From Vineibacter terrae (lineage in GTDB: Bacteria; Pseudomonadota; Alphaproteobacteria; Reyranellales; Reyranellaceae), in contig NZ_VDUZ01000055.1 of the NCBI RefSeq assembly GCF_008039615.1, positions 1-57,451 of the forward strand: 57,451 nucleotides of DNA. Direction: 5' to 3'. The notes under the pieces were generated by a model, which had not been told where the DNA came from, ran no database searches, and was given only the letters and a program-made list of their open reading frames with translations. Shown one piece after another: positions 9,103 through 16,741 of the stretch. The translations under genes and the position numbers were made by a program. The stretch's first letter is position 1; each line of letters begins with the position of its first letter.

Positions 9103-10341
9103 TCACGCAGCGGGAAGGGGACGCGCGGCGCGCCACGTCGCCGGCGACGGCGCAGCGAGAATGCAGCCGGCGCCGGCGAACGCCAGCGCCGCGCCGGCCA
9201 CGATGGTGCCGACATAGGAGCCGAGGAAGTCGAACATGAAGCCGGCCGCCGTCGGCCCCAGCAGCGCGCCGGCCGAGACGCTGGCGTACTGCGCACCCAG
9301 GATGGCGCCCAGCGCGCGGGTCCCGAAATAGTCGGCGATCACCGACGGCGCCATGGCGACGAAGCCGCCATAGAAGGCGCCGAACAGGGTCGCGAACACG
9401 GCCAGCAGCCACACGTCCGTGGTTGATGCCCACAGCAGCTGCGCCGCGCCCGTGCCCAGGAACATGGCGGCGTAGGCGCGCTGCCGGCCGACGCGGTGGG
9501 CCAGCCCGGCGAAGGCGAAGCGGCCGACCGTGCTGCCGATGCCCAGCAGCGCGATCAGCGTCACGCCGTAGGCTTCGCTCAGGCCGGCGTCGCGCACGTA
9601 GGGCACCAGGTGCACGTAGGGGATGAACAGGCCGAAGGCATTGGCGGCGCAGGCCGCGAACAGCAGCCAGAAGGGCAGGGTGCGCGCCGCCTGCGCCAGG
9701 CTGTCGCCGCTGTTGGCGGCCGCCATGCCGGTGGCGGCGCCGGCACGGCCGTCGGGGTGCTGGCCGTACAGCTCGGGCGAGCGCAGCAGGGTGAAGGCGG
9801 CGAACACCGCCGTGGCCAGCGTGATCACCCCCAGCCAGACATAAGCGGCGCGCCAGCCCAGGTTGTCGATCAGCGCTTGCGCCAGCGGCGGCGCCAGGAT
9901 CGTGCCGACGCCGATGCCGGCGACGGCGATGCCGGTGGCCAGGCCGCGCTGCTGCGCGAACCAGCGCTGCACGGCGGCGACCGACGGCACATAGGCAAGG
10001 CCGATGCCGATACCGACCCCGGCGCCATAGCCGACATAGACGTGCCACAGCGCTGTCGCCTGGCTGGCGGCGAAGGCGCCCAGGGCGACCAGCGCCATGC
10101 CGCCGGCCACCACCCAGCGCGGGCCGACCCGGTCGGCGATGGCGCCGCTGGGCAGGCCCAGTGAGAAATAGAGGCCACCGGCGACCGCGAAGATCAGCGA
10201 GATGTCACCGCGCCGTGCGCCGAACTCCGCTTGCAACGGCAGGAAGAAGGCCGCGAAGCAGTAGGCGACCCCGAAGCCGACGCACAGGACGGCGAACGTG
10301 CCGGCGACCACCCACCAGCCGTAGAACGCGCGATCCTTCAT
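9103..10341 (-). CDS. MFS transporter
   Basis: This is a major facilitator superfamily carrier of 412 residues with the expected twelve hydrophobic spans. It begins FYGWWVVAGTFAVLCVGFG, a start common in the oxalate/formate-antiporter-like MFS group, and has the loop 2-3 signature GAIADRVGPRWVV. It probably moves a carboxylate or another small organic acid, but this rests on group similarity. It is co-directional with the cupin gene (ten bases downstream) and with ppk2 (31 bases upstream). The final 15 residues are basic and cytoplasmic. Confidence 0.88.
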   Translation of the reverse strand: MKDRAFYGWWVVAGTFAVLCVGFGVAYCFAAFFLPLQAEFGARRGDISLIFAVAGGLYFSLGLPSGAIADRVGPRWVVAGGMALVALGAFAASQATALWHVYVGYGAGVGIGIGLAYVPSVAAVQRWFAQQRGLATGIAVAGIGVGTILAPPLAQALIDNLGWRAAYVWLGVITLATAVFAAFTLLRSPELYGQHPDGRAGAATGMAAANSGDSLAQAARTLPFWLLFAACAANAFGLFIPYVHLVPYVRDAGLSEAYGVTLIALLGIGSTVGRFAFAGLAHRVGRQRAYAAMFLGTGAAQLLWASTTDVWLLAVFATLFGAFYGGFVAMAPSVIADYFGTRALGAILGAQYASVSAGALLGPTAAGFMFDFLGSYVGTIVAGAALAFAGAGCILAAPSPATWRAARPLPAA

Positions 10342-10372
10342 TGCGGTGCCCGATGCGTCGCGCCGTCCGCCG

Positions 10373-11203
10373 TCACTCGTCGTTCGTGTTGTTGGCGGGG
10401 TCCCGCCTGGGCGCCGCCGGATCCCAGCCGAGCTGCTCCATCGCGGCGCGCGCCACTTCCGGATCGAGCGCCGGCGGCACCAGATCGGCGCCCTTGGCCA
10501 AGGCCTTGGCGACGACGTCGATGCCCTCGATCCGGGCTCGCCGCTTGCTGTCGGTCGCGATCACGGCCCAGGGGGCATGATCTGTATCCGTGCGCTCCAG
10601 CATGTCGTCGAAGGCCTCGAGGTACTCGGCCCGCTTCTGCATGTTGCGGAAATCTTCCATCGTCACCTTGAAGCGCTTCTCCGGGGCATCCAGGCGGCCG
10701 ATGATTCGCTTGCGCTGCTCCTTGGTGCTGATATGCAGCAACAGCTTCACCATCCGCACGCCGTCATCGGTCAGGAGCCGCTCGAACTCGTTGATCTCGT
10801 CATACGCCCGTCGCCAGGCTTCCTTGGGCGCGTAGCCCTCGATGCGCTCGACCAGCACACGGCCATACCAGGTACGGTCGAAGATCGCGATCGCGCCTGA
10901 TTCGGGCAGCTTCTGCCAGAAGCGATAGAGGTAGTGCTTGCCTTGTTCCTCCAGGCTTGGCGCCGCGATCTGCCACACATGCAGGGGGCGCGGATCGAGC
11001 CGCTCGGTCATCCGCTTGATCAGGCCGCCCTTGCCGGCGGCGTCCCAGCCCTCGATCGCGACGATCGCCCGGCCGCCCGTCTGCGCCAACCATTGCTGGA
11101 TGCGCAGCAGCTGGAACTGCAGCTGGTGCAGCCGCTCCTCGTAGGTATCCTCGTCCAGGCCGTCGGCGAGGTCCATCTTGTCGAGCTTCTTCCACTTGCC
11201 CAT
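10373..11203 (-). CDS. ppk2: Polyphosphate kinase 2 family protein
   Basis: PPK2 enzymes transfer phosphate between polyphosphate and nucleotides. The 276-residue protein is a single-domain form with Walker A GWDAAGKGG (52-60), the Walker B-like FDRTWYGRVLVER (108-120) and the lid-region DAPEKRFKVTMED. Single-domain PPK2s include NDP-phosphorylating and NMP-phosphorylating enzymes, so direction and nucleotide preference are open. The start at 11203 has GGAGG six bases upstream; the frame stays open to 11647 across the divergent mlaE region, but that is a shadow. A 25-base dyad lies 44 bases upstream. Possible link: the damaged phosphate transporter at the window start is not close enough to be an operon partner. 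Confidence 0.92.
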   Translation of the reverse strand: MGKWKKLDKMDLADGLDEDTYEERLHQLQFQLLRIQQWLAQTGGRAIVAIEGWDAAGKGGLIKRMTERLDPRPLHVWQIAAPSLEEQGKHYLYRFWQKLPESGAIAIFDRTWYGRVLVERIEGYAPKEAWRRAYDEINEFERLLTDDGVRMVKLLLHISTKEQRKRIIGRLDAPEKRFKVTMEDFRNMQKRAEYLEAFDDMLERTDTDHAPWAVIATDSKRRARIEGIDVVAKALAKGADLVPPALDPEVARAAMEQLGWDPAAPRRDPANNTNDE

Positions 11204-11246
11204 CACATCCTCCGCGCACCCAAGTCTGCGCAGCCGCGGCGCAGTG

Positions 11247-11271
11247 ATGCAACCTTTAATCACCGTTGCAT
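11247..11271. promoter_or_regulatory. Inverted repeat between ppk2 and mlaE
   Basis: ATGCAAC at 11247-11253 and GTTGCAT at 11265-11271 form a perfect dyad around an 11-base AT-richer spacer. It sits in the 127-base divergent spacer, 44 bases from the ppk2 ATG and 23 bases from the -35 of the mla promoter. The shape is that of a dimeric regulator site. No regulator gene is adjacent. Confidence 0.45.
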
Positions 11272-11293
11272 GGCGCAGCGCCTGCAAGCCGCG

Positions 11294-11322
11294 TTGACAT
11301 GCAGGCGCCGCTTGCCTCCAAT
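11294..11322 (+). promoter_or_regulatory. Sigma-70-type promoter of the mla operon
   Basis: A perfect -35 TTGACA (11294-11299), a 17-base spacer and TCCAAT (11317-11322, four of six matches) predict initiation at about 11329. That leaves a two-base or zero-base leader before the ATG at 11331. Confidence 0.55.
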
Positions 11323-11330
11323 CGTGCCCG

Positions 11331-12464
11331 ATGACGGATATCGCTTCAGATGCGGGTGAAACCTGGCTGCGGCCGGTCGACCAGGCCGGCAGAGTGGTCC
11401 TCGAGGCCGGTGGCACGTGGACCGTGTTCGCGGTCGCCGAGCTGCGCCACATCGAGGACCCGGCCAAGGGCCGGCGCAATGTGGCGGCCATCGACATCGC
11501 CGGTATCCACAAGCTGGACACCGCCGGCGCGCTCGAGATCGTGCGGCTGCAAAAGCTCTTTCCCGACGCCGACGTGGAGGGCGGCAAGCCGGAGCACCTG
11601 GCCCTGATCGAGCTGGTGACCAAGGGGATCGCCGCGGGCGTGGTCAAGCCGCAGCGGATGGGGTGGCTGGCCCACTGGCTCTACGAGCTGGGCGAGACGG
11701 TGATGGAATTCTTCGAGCAGACGGCCCGCCTGCTCGCATTCTTCGGCGAGGTGCTGGTGGTGCTGGCCGGCGCGATCCGCCGGCCGCGGCGCTTCCGGAT
11801 GTCGTCGGTCGTGGCCCAGATGCACGAGGTCTGGATCCTTGCCATGCCGATCGTCGGCGTGCTCACCTTCCTGATCGGCGTGGTGGTCGCCTACCAGGGC
11901 GTCGAGCAGCTCAAGGCGTTTGGCGCCGAGACCTTCACCGTCGAGGCGGTGAGCATCTCCGTGCTGCGCGAGCTGGGCGTGCTGCTGACCGCTATCATCG
12001 TCGCCGGGCGGTCCGGCAGCGCCTTCACGGCGCAGATCGGGACCATGCAGGTCAACCTCGAGCTCGACGCCATGCGTACCATGGCGTTGAACCCGATCGA
12101 GTGGCTGGTGGTGCCGCGCATCATCGCCCTGACCCTCTCGATGCCGTTGCTGGTGTTCTTCGGCAACATGATGGGGCTGCTCGGCGGCGCGCTGGCCTGT
12201 ATGATCTACCTGGACTTCACCCTGGTGCAATTTTTCGACCGCCTGCGGGACACCGTGTATATCTGGCACTTCTGGACCGGCATGATCAAAGCGCCGGTGT
12301 TCGCCTTCGTGATCGCGGCTGTCGGCTGCTACGAGGGCCTGCAGGTCAAGGGCTCGGCCGACAGCGTGGGGCGGCAGACGACGAAATCGGTGGTCGAGGC
12401 CATCTTCTTCGTCGTGGTGCTGGACGCGCTGTTCTCGATCATCTTCCTGGTCGCGGGTGTCTGA
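11331..12464 (+). CDS. mlaE: MlaE-type lipid ABC permease with N-terminal STAS domain
   Basis: This is the inner-membrane permease of a Mla (retrograde phospholipid/MCE) ABC transporter, 377 residues. Residues 1 to about 110 form a STAS-like domain (NVAAIDIAGIHKLDTAGALE), corresponding to the separate MlaB of Escherichia coli. Residues from about 160 are the MlaE/YrbE permease with several spans and the core TAIIVAGRSGSAFTAQIGTM. The STAS-permease fusion is a known layout outside the gammaproteobacteria. No Shine-Dalgarno precedes the ATG, and the predicted promoter places transcription start within two bases of it. The stop overlaps the next gene. The system would move lipids between inner membrane and the MCE ring. 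Confidence 0.92.
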   Translation: MTDIASDAGETWLRPVDQAGRVVLEAGGTWTVFAVAELRHIEDPAKGRRNVAAIDIAGIHKLDTAGALEIVRLQKLFPDADVEGGKPEHLALIELVTKGIAAGVVKPQRMGWLAHWLYELGETVMEFFEQTARLLAFFGEVLVVLAGAIRRPRRFRMSSVVAQMHEVWILAMPIVGVLTFLIGVVVAYQGVEQLKAFGAETFTVEAVSISVLRELGVLLTAIIVAGRSGSAFTAQIGTMQVNLELDAMRTMALNPIEWLVVPRIIALTLSMPLLVFFGNMMGLLGGALACMIYLDFTLVQFFDRLRDTVYIWHFWTGMIKAPVFAFVIAAVGCYEGLQVKGSADSVGRQTTKSVVEAIFFVVVLDALFSIIFLVAGV

Positions 12465-13287
12465 GATGAACGACGCGGCCACCCTGCCGCCGCTGGTCGA
12501 GGGCGGGCAGATCAACGACCACTCGCAGGGACGCGAGCGCGTGATCTCGATCCGCGGACTGCGCAACCAGTTTGGTGCAAACGTACTGCATGACCGCCTC
12601 GATTTCGACGTGTTCCGCGGCGAGATTGTCGGGCTGGTCGGCGGCTCGGGCTCGGGCAAGTCGGTGCTGTTGCGCACCATTGTCGGTCTGAACCCGTGGC
12701 GGGAGGGGCGCATCGAGGTCTTTGGCGAGGATATGGGCCATCTCACCGCCGATGAGCGCAGCCACGTGCAGACCCGGTGGGGTGTGCTCTTCCAGGACGG
12801 TGCGTTGTTCTCCTCCTTGAGCGTGATCGAGAACATCGAGCTGCCCCTGCGCGAGCATGCGCGCGTGCCCGAGGCAGCGCTGGACGACATTGCCGCGCTG
12901 AAAATTTCGCTGGTCGGCTTGCCGCCTGGCGCCTGCGCCAAGAAGCCGTCCGAGCTGTCCGGCGGCATGAAGAAGCGTGCCGGCCTGGCCCGCGCGCTGG
13001 CGCTGGATGCCGAGCTGCTGTTCCTCGACGAGCCGACGGCCGGCCTCGATCCCATCAGCGCCTCCAACTTCGACAGCCTGCTGCGCGACCTGCAGCGGAC
13101 CCTGGGGTTGACGGTGGTTATGGTGACGCACGACCTCGACAGCCTGAACGCCATCTGCGACCGGGTCGCGGTGCTGCTCGACAAGCGCATCGTGGCCGGT
13201 ACGATGGAAGAGCTGCTCGCCTACGACCATCCATGGACGAAAGAGTACTTCCATGGACCGCGGGCCAGGGCAGCGGGCATTCGCTAG
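12457..13287 (+). CDS. mlaF: MlaF-type ABC ATPase
   Basis: This is the ATPase of the lipid transporter, 276 residues. It shows Walker A GGSGSGKSVLLR, signature LSGGMKKRAGLARAL, Walker B LLFLDEPTAGLDPISA and the H-loop VTHDLDSL; the GGMKKR form of the signature is typical of MlaF. A GTG at 12457 overlaps the mlaE stop by eight bases; the ATG at 12466 is an equally possible start. The first 25 or so residues before the ABC domain are variable. It is translationally coupled to mlaE and followed 19 bases later by mlaD. Confidence 0.93.
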   Translation: MSEMNDAATLPPLVEGGQINDHSQGRERVISIRGLRNQFGANVLHDRLDFDVFRGEIVGLVGGSGSGKSVLLRTIVGLNPWREGRIEVFGEDMGHLTADERSHVQTRWGVLFQDGALFSSLSVIENIELPLREHARVPEAALDDIAALKISLVGLPPGACAKKPSELSGGMKKRAGLARALALDAELLFLDEPTAGLDPISASNFDSLLRDLQRTLGLTVVMVTHDLDSLNAICDRVAVLLDKRIVAGTMEELLAYDHPWTKEYFHGPRARAAGIR

Positions 13288-13306
13288 GAACCGGCAAGGA
13301 GAGCGT

Positions 13307-14347
13307 ATGGAAAACCGGTCCCCTTACGTGCTGGTTGGCGCCGCCGTCCTGGTGTTCGTGGCGGCGATGACGGTCTTCATCATCTGGAAGCTGCGCGCCG
13401 GCGGCGAGAAGGAGCAGGCGGCTTATGAGATCTTCTTCTCCGGCGAGGTCCAGGGCCTGACCAATGATTCACCGGTCTTCTATCGCGGCATCCGTGTCGG
13501 GCGGGTGTACTCGATCTCGCTGCGCACCCGCACCGAAGCGCCGCGCCGCGGCGGCACACCCCGGCCGATCGAGCGGATCGCCGTCGTGATCGCCGTCGAT
13601 TCGACGATCGATATCCGGGAACGCTCCCGGGCGGTGCTGGAGCGGCCGCTCGTGACCGGCGCCGCCTTCATCCAGATCATCGCCCGGCCCGAGGAAAGCG
13701 ACGAGATCAAGCCCAAGAAGGCGCTTGGCCATGCTCCCTACCCGGAAATCCTCGAAGGCTCGTCCTTCTTCCAGACCACCACGACGAGCGCCCAGGAGCT
13801 GATCGCCAAGGCCGGCCAGATCGCCGACCGCATCAACGATGCCCTCAGCCCCGAAACGGTCAAGGCGTTCAACCAGATCCTCGTCAATCTGGCGGATATT
13901 TCCGCCATGCTGGCGAAGACGGAACCCGCATTCTCCAAGACGGTCAACGATCTGCCTGAAACACTGGCCGACCTGCGCAAGATGCTGGACAAGTTCGGCT
14001 CGGCCAGCGAGCGGCTCGACCTGATGCTCGCCGAGCTGGGACCCCAGGACGAGGCGACACGCAAGATGCTGGCCGGACGCACACCAAGCGAGCTGAAGCA
14101 GGCAATGACCCAACTGCGCGACGCGCTGGCCAACGTCAATTCCGCGGCCGGCAATCTCAATCGTACCGTCAGCGAGAACCGCGGCGCGGTCCGTCAGTTC
14201 TCGGAAGGCGGGCTGTCGGAGCTCAGCGTCGCGATCCGCGAGCTGCGCACGCTGGTGGCCAACCTCAATGCGATCTCGAGCCGGCTCGACCGTGATCCGG
14301 CCGGCTATCTGCTCGGCGGCAGCCGGCAGGGATATCAGCCGCGATGA
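13307..14347 (+). CDS. mlaD: MlaD-type MCE protein
   Basis: This membrane-anchored periplasmic MCE protein forms the lipid-conducting ring of the transporter. Its 346 residues have one N-terminal membrane span (YVLVGAAVLVFVAAMTVFII), an MCE domain at about 38-130 (VQGLTNDSPVFYRGIRVGRV) and a long helical tail rich in heptad-like leucines (about 170-340), as in single-MCE proteins with extended C-termini. AAGGAGA precedes the ATG at 13307; an earlier in-frame ATG at 13253 lies inside mlaF and is rejected. It overlaps the next gene by ATGA. Confidence 0.92.
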   Translation: MENRSPYVLVGAAVLVFVAAMTVFIIWKLRAGGEKEQAAYEIFFSGEVQGLTNDSPVFYRGIRVGRVYSISLRTRTEAPRRGGTPRPIERIAVVIAVDSTIDIRERSRAVLERPLVTGAAFIQIIARPEESDEIKPKKALGHAPYPEILEGSSFFQTTTTSAQELIAKAGQIADRINDALSPETVKAFNQILVNLADISAMLAKTEPAFSKTVNDLPETLADLRKMLDKFGSASERLDLMLAELGPQDEATRKMLAGRTPSELKQAMTQLRDALANVNSAAGNLNRTVSENRGAVRQFSEGGLSELSVAIRELRTLVANLNAISSRLDRDPAGYLLGGSRQGYQPR

Positions 14348-15045
14348 CGATGGTGACGCGGGCGCGCAGCGCCCTTATCACGGCCATGGCCGGCGCCCTG
14401 CTGGCGGCATGCGCTGTCCTGTCGGCGGGCGAGGACCCGCCGAACCTCTACACCCTGACCCCCAAGAGCACGTTCGATGCGTCGCTGCCGCGGGTGTCAT
14501 GGCAGATCGTCGTCGAGCCGCCGACGGCGGCGGCCTACATCAACACGTCGCGCATCGCCCTGGCGATGACACCGACCTCGGCCGACTACTATGCCAAGTC
14601 GGCCTGGGCCGACCGGGCACCTTTGATGGTGCAGACGCTGATCGTCGAATCGCTGGAGAACACCCACCGCATCGTCGGGGTGGGCCGCGATCCTCTCGCG
14701 GTGCGGCCGACCTACGTGCTGCAGACCGAATTGCGCGAATTCCAGGCAGAGTACTTCCACGGCAAGCCGCCGACCGCGCGTGTCCGCATCGTGGGTCGCA
14801 TCGTGCGCCAGTCCGACCGGCAGATCATCGCCACCCGCGGCTTCGAGCGATGCGTGCGCGCTGCCTCGGATCAGGTGGCGCCGGTGGTGCAGGCCTTCGA
14901 CGAAGCGTTGGGCGGCGTGCTCAAGTCGCTGGTGTCGTGGACCCTGCGCGTGCCGCCGCCGCAGCCGGTGCCCGACGGCACGCCGCCGCCCGCCCGTGGC
15001 ACGCGCGAGGACGATACCGCGGGCTGCGACAAACCCGGCAGCTGA
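14344..15045 (+). CDS. ABC-type transport auxiliary lipoprotein (PqiC/ABC_trans_aux type)
   Basis: This is a predicted outer-membrane or periplasmic lipoprotein of 233 residues. The signal ends in the lipobox LLAAC with Cys at 23. The following LYTLTP and the mixed alpha/beta body resemble the auxiliary component (PF03886) found with MCE/Pqi transporters. It starts by ATGA overlap with mlaD and ends the operon; the next gene is 122 bases away. In this system it probably links the MCE tube to the outer membrane, which is an inference from related Pqi proteins. The proline-rich C-terminus (PPPQPVPDGTPPPARG) is likely disordered. Confidence 0.85.
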   Translation: MTMVTRARSALITAMAGALLAACAVLSAGEDPPNLYTLTPKSTFDASLPRVSWQIVVEPPTAAAYINTSRIALAMTPTSADYYAKSAWADRAPLMVQTLIVESLENTHRIVGVGRDPLAVRPTYVLQTELREFQAEYFHGKPPTARVRIVGRIVRQSDRQIIATRGFERCVRAASDQVAPVVQAFDEALGGVLKSLVSWTLRVPPPQPVPDGTPPPARGTREDDTAGCDKPGS

Positions 15046-15167
15046 GGCTGCGCCGCGGCGCGTCGTCCCCATTACTTGAGGCCATGTGGTGGGCGTTGAC
15101 CCTGGGCGTGGCGCATGCCATGCCAGCGCCCGTTCGCAGCGGGCGGACGGCGATTCAGGAGCAGCGC

Positions 15168-16682
15168 ATGAGCCTCGATATTTCGCGCCCGGACCTCGTC
15201 GTGGGGGTGGTCGGCACCGGCGCCATGGGGCGCGGCATCGCGCAGGTCTCGGCGCAGGGCGGCATCCGCACCGTCATGTACGATGCGACGCCGGACGGCG
15301 CGTCCGCGGCGAGGAACGCCATCGTCGCGACCATGAAGGGCCTGGTCGACAAGGGACGCCTGACGGCCGAGGCCTGCGCCGCCGCCGAGGGAAACCTCGA
15401 GGTCGCCAATGGGCTCACGGCGCTGGCCGGCTGCCATGTCGTGATCGAGGCCGTGTTCGAGAACCTGGAGGTCAAGCAGAAGCTGTTCGCCGAGCTGGAG
15501 GCGGTTGTCGGCGAGGCCACGGTGATCGCCTCCAACACCTCCTCGATCCGCATCGCCGCGATCGCGCGCTCGCTGAAGCGGCGCGACCGGGTCTGCGGCA
15601 TGCACTATTTCAACCCGGTGCCGCTGATGAAGCTGGTCGAGGTCATCCGCGCCGCCGACACGGCGCCGTGGGTGGTCGACGCGATGGTGGCGCTGGGCAA
15701 GCGGCAGACCCGCGTGCCCGTCGTGGTCGGCGACACGCCGGGGTTCCTGGTCAATCTCGGCGGCACGGCGATCGGCACCGAGGGCTTGCGCATCTTCACC
15801 GAAGGCCGCGCCACGCCCTCGCAGATCGACGCCGTGATGCGCGATGCCGGCGGCTTCCGCATGGGGCCGTTCGAGCTCATGGACCTCACCGGCATCGATG
15901 TGAACTTCCCGGCCCGCCGCATCATCTACGAGGGCTTCTTCCACGACCGGCGGATGACGCCCAGTCCCTACCATGAGGGCCTGTTCCAGGCCGGCAGGTT
16001 CGGCCGCAAGACCGGCGGCGGCTGGTATGACTACGATGCGCGCGGCACCAAGGTCGACCCCGGGCCCGACCTGGCGGTGAGCGCGGCGCCGGCGGCGAAG
16101 GTGGTGGCCGCCGACCAGGCCGCCGGAAAGGTGATGGCGCTGCTGATGGCGAGCGGCACGTCCGTCGTCGCGCATGACGATGGGCAAAGCCCGGTCGTGG
16201 TCACCCCGCTGGGTGACGACTGCACGACCACATGCGTGAGCCTCGGCCTCGACCCCAAGCGCACGGTCGCGATCGATCCGACCGGCGCGGTCGAGAAGCG
16301 GGCCACCATCATGATGGCGCCGGGCGGCGATGGGGCGGCGCGTGACGCCGTGGCGGCGGCGCTGGCCAAGGCCGGCAGCCGGGTCACGGCCATCAAGGAC
16401 AGCCCCGGCTTCATCTTGCAGTGCATGCGCAGTATGATCGCCAATCTCGGCTGCGAGATGGCGCAGATCGGCATCGCCTCGCCGGCCGACGTCGATACCG
16501 CGATGACCCTGGGCCTGAACTACCCGCAGGGACCGCTGGCGATGGCTGACGCGATGGGCGTGAAGGAGACGCACGCGATCCTGGAGCGCCTGCAGGCGAT
16601 CACCGGCGATGACCGCTACCGGCCCAGCCAGTGGCTGCGCCGTCGCGCGCTGCTGGGGCTGAGCGCGACGACGGTGGAATAG
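15168..16682 (+). CDS. 3-hydroxyacyl-CoA dehydrogenase
   Basis: This NAD-dependent enzyme oxidises 3-hydroxyacyl-CoA to 3-ketoacyl-CoA and resembles PaaH/PaaC of phenylacetate degradation and other two-C-domain forms. Its 504 residues comprise a Rossmann domain with GTGAMG (16-21), the catalytic region HYFNPVPLMKLVEVI, a first C-terminal domain to about 290 and a second, divergent one to the end. The start at 15168 has AGGAGC upstream; the same frame is open far upstream through the lipoprotein gene, but nothing there is conserved. It stands alone, without the rest of a paa cluster, so the pathway is not fixed. Confidence 0.92.
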   Translation: MSLDISRPDLVVGVVGTGAMGRGIAQVSAQGGIRTVMYDATPDGASAARNAIVATMKGLVDKGRLTAEACAAAEGNLEVANGLTALAGCHVVIEAVFENLEVKQKLFAELEAVVGEATVIASNTSSIRIAAIARSLKRRDRVCGMHYFNPVPLMKLVEVIRAADTAPWVVDAMVALGKRQTRVPVVVGDTPGFLVNLGGTAIGTEGLRIFTEGRATPSQIDAVMRDAGGFRMGPFELMDLTGIDVNFPARRIIYEGFFHDRRMTPSPYHEGLFQAGRFGRKTGGGWYDYDARGTKVDPGPDLAVSAAPAAKVVAADQAAGKVMALLMASGTSVVAHDDGQSPVVVTPLGDDCTTTCVSLGLDPKRTVAIDPTGAVEKRATIMMAPGGDGAARDAVAAALAKAGSRVTAIKDSPGFILQCMRSMIANLGCEMAQIGIASPADVDTAMTLGLNYPQGPLAMADAMGVKETHAILERLQAITGDDRYRPSQWLRRRALLGLSATTVE

Positions 16683-16741
16683 GGCATCTTCTTTCCGGGG
16701 GCGCATTTGGTGCTACTCTGTGGCGTCACCTGGGGATCCGG

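Noticed and set aside
11204-11647. N-terminal extension of PPK2
   Set aside because: It crosses the divergent promoter and the mlaE start; the ATG at 11203 has a perfect ribosome site.
14268-15167. Upstream extension of the 3-hydroxyacyl-CoA dehydrogenase frame
   Set aside because: It overlaps the mlaD end and the whole lipoprotein gene in another frame and has no homology; the ATG at 15168 with AGGAGC is adequate.
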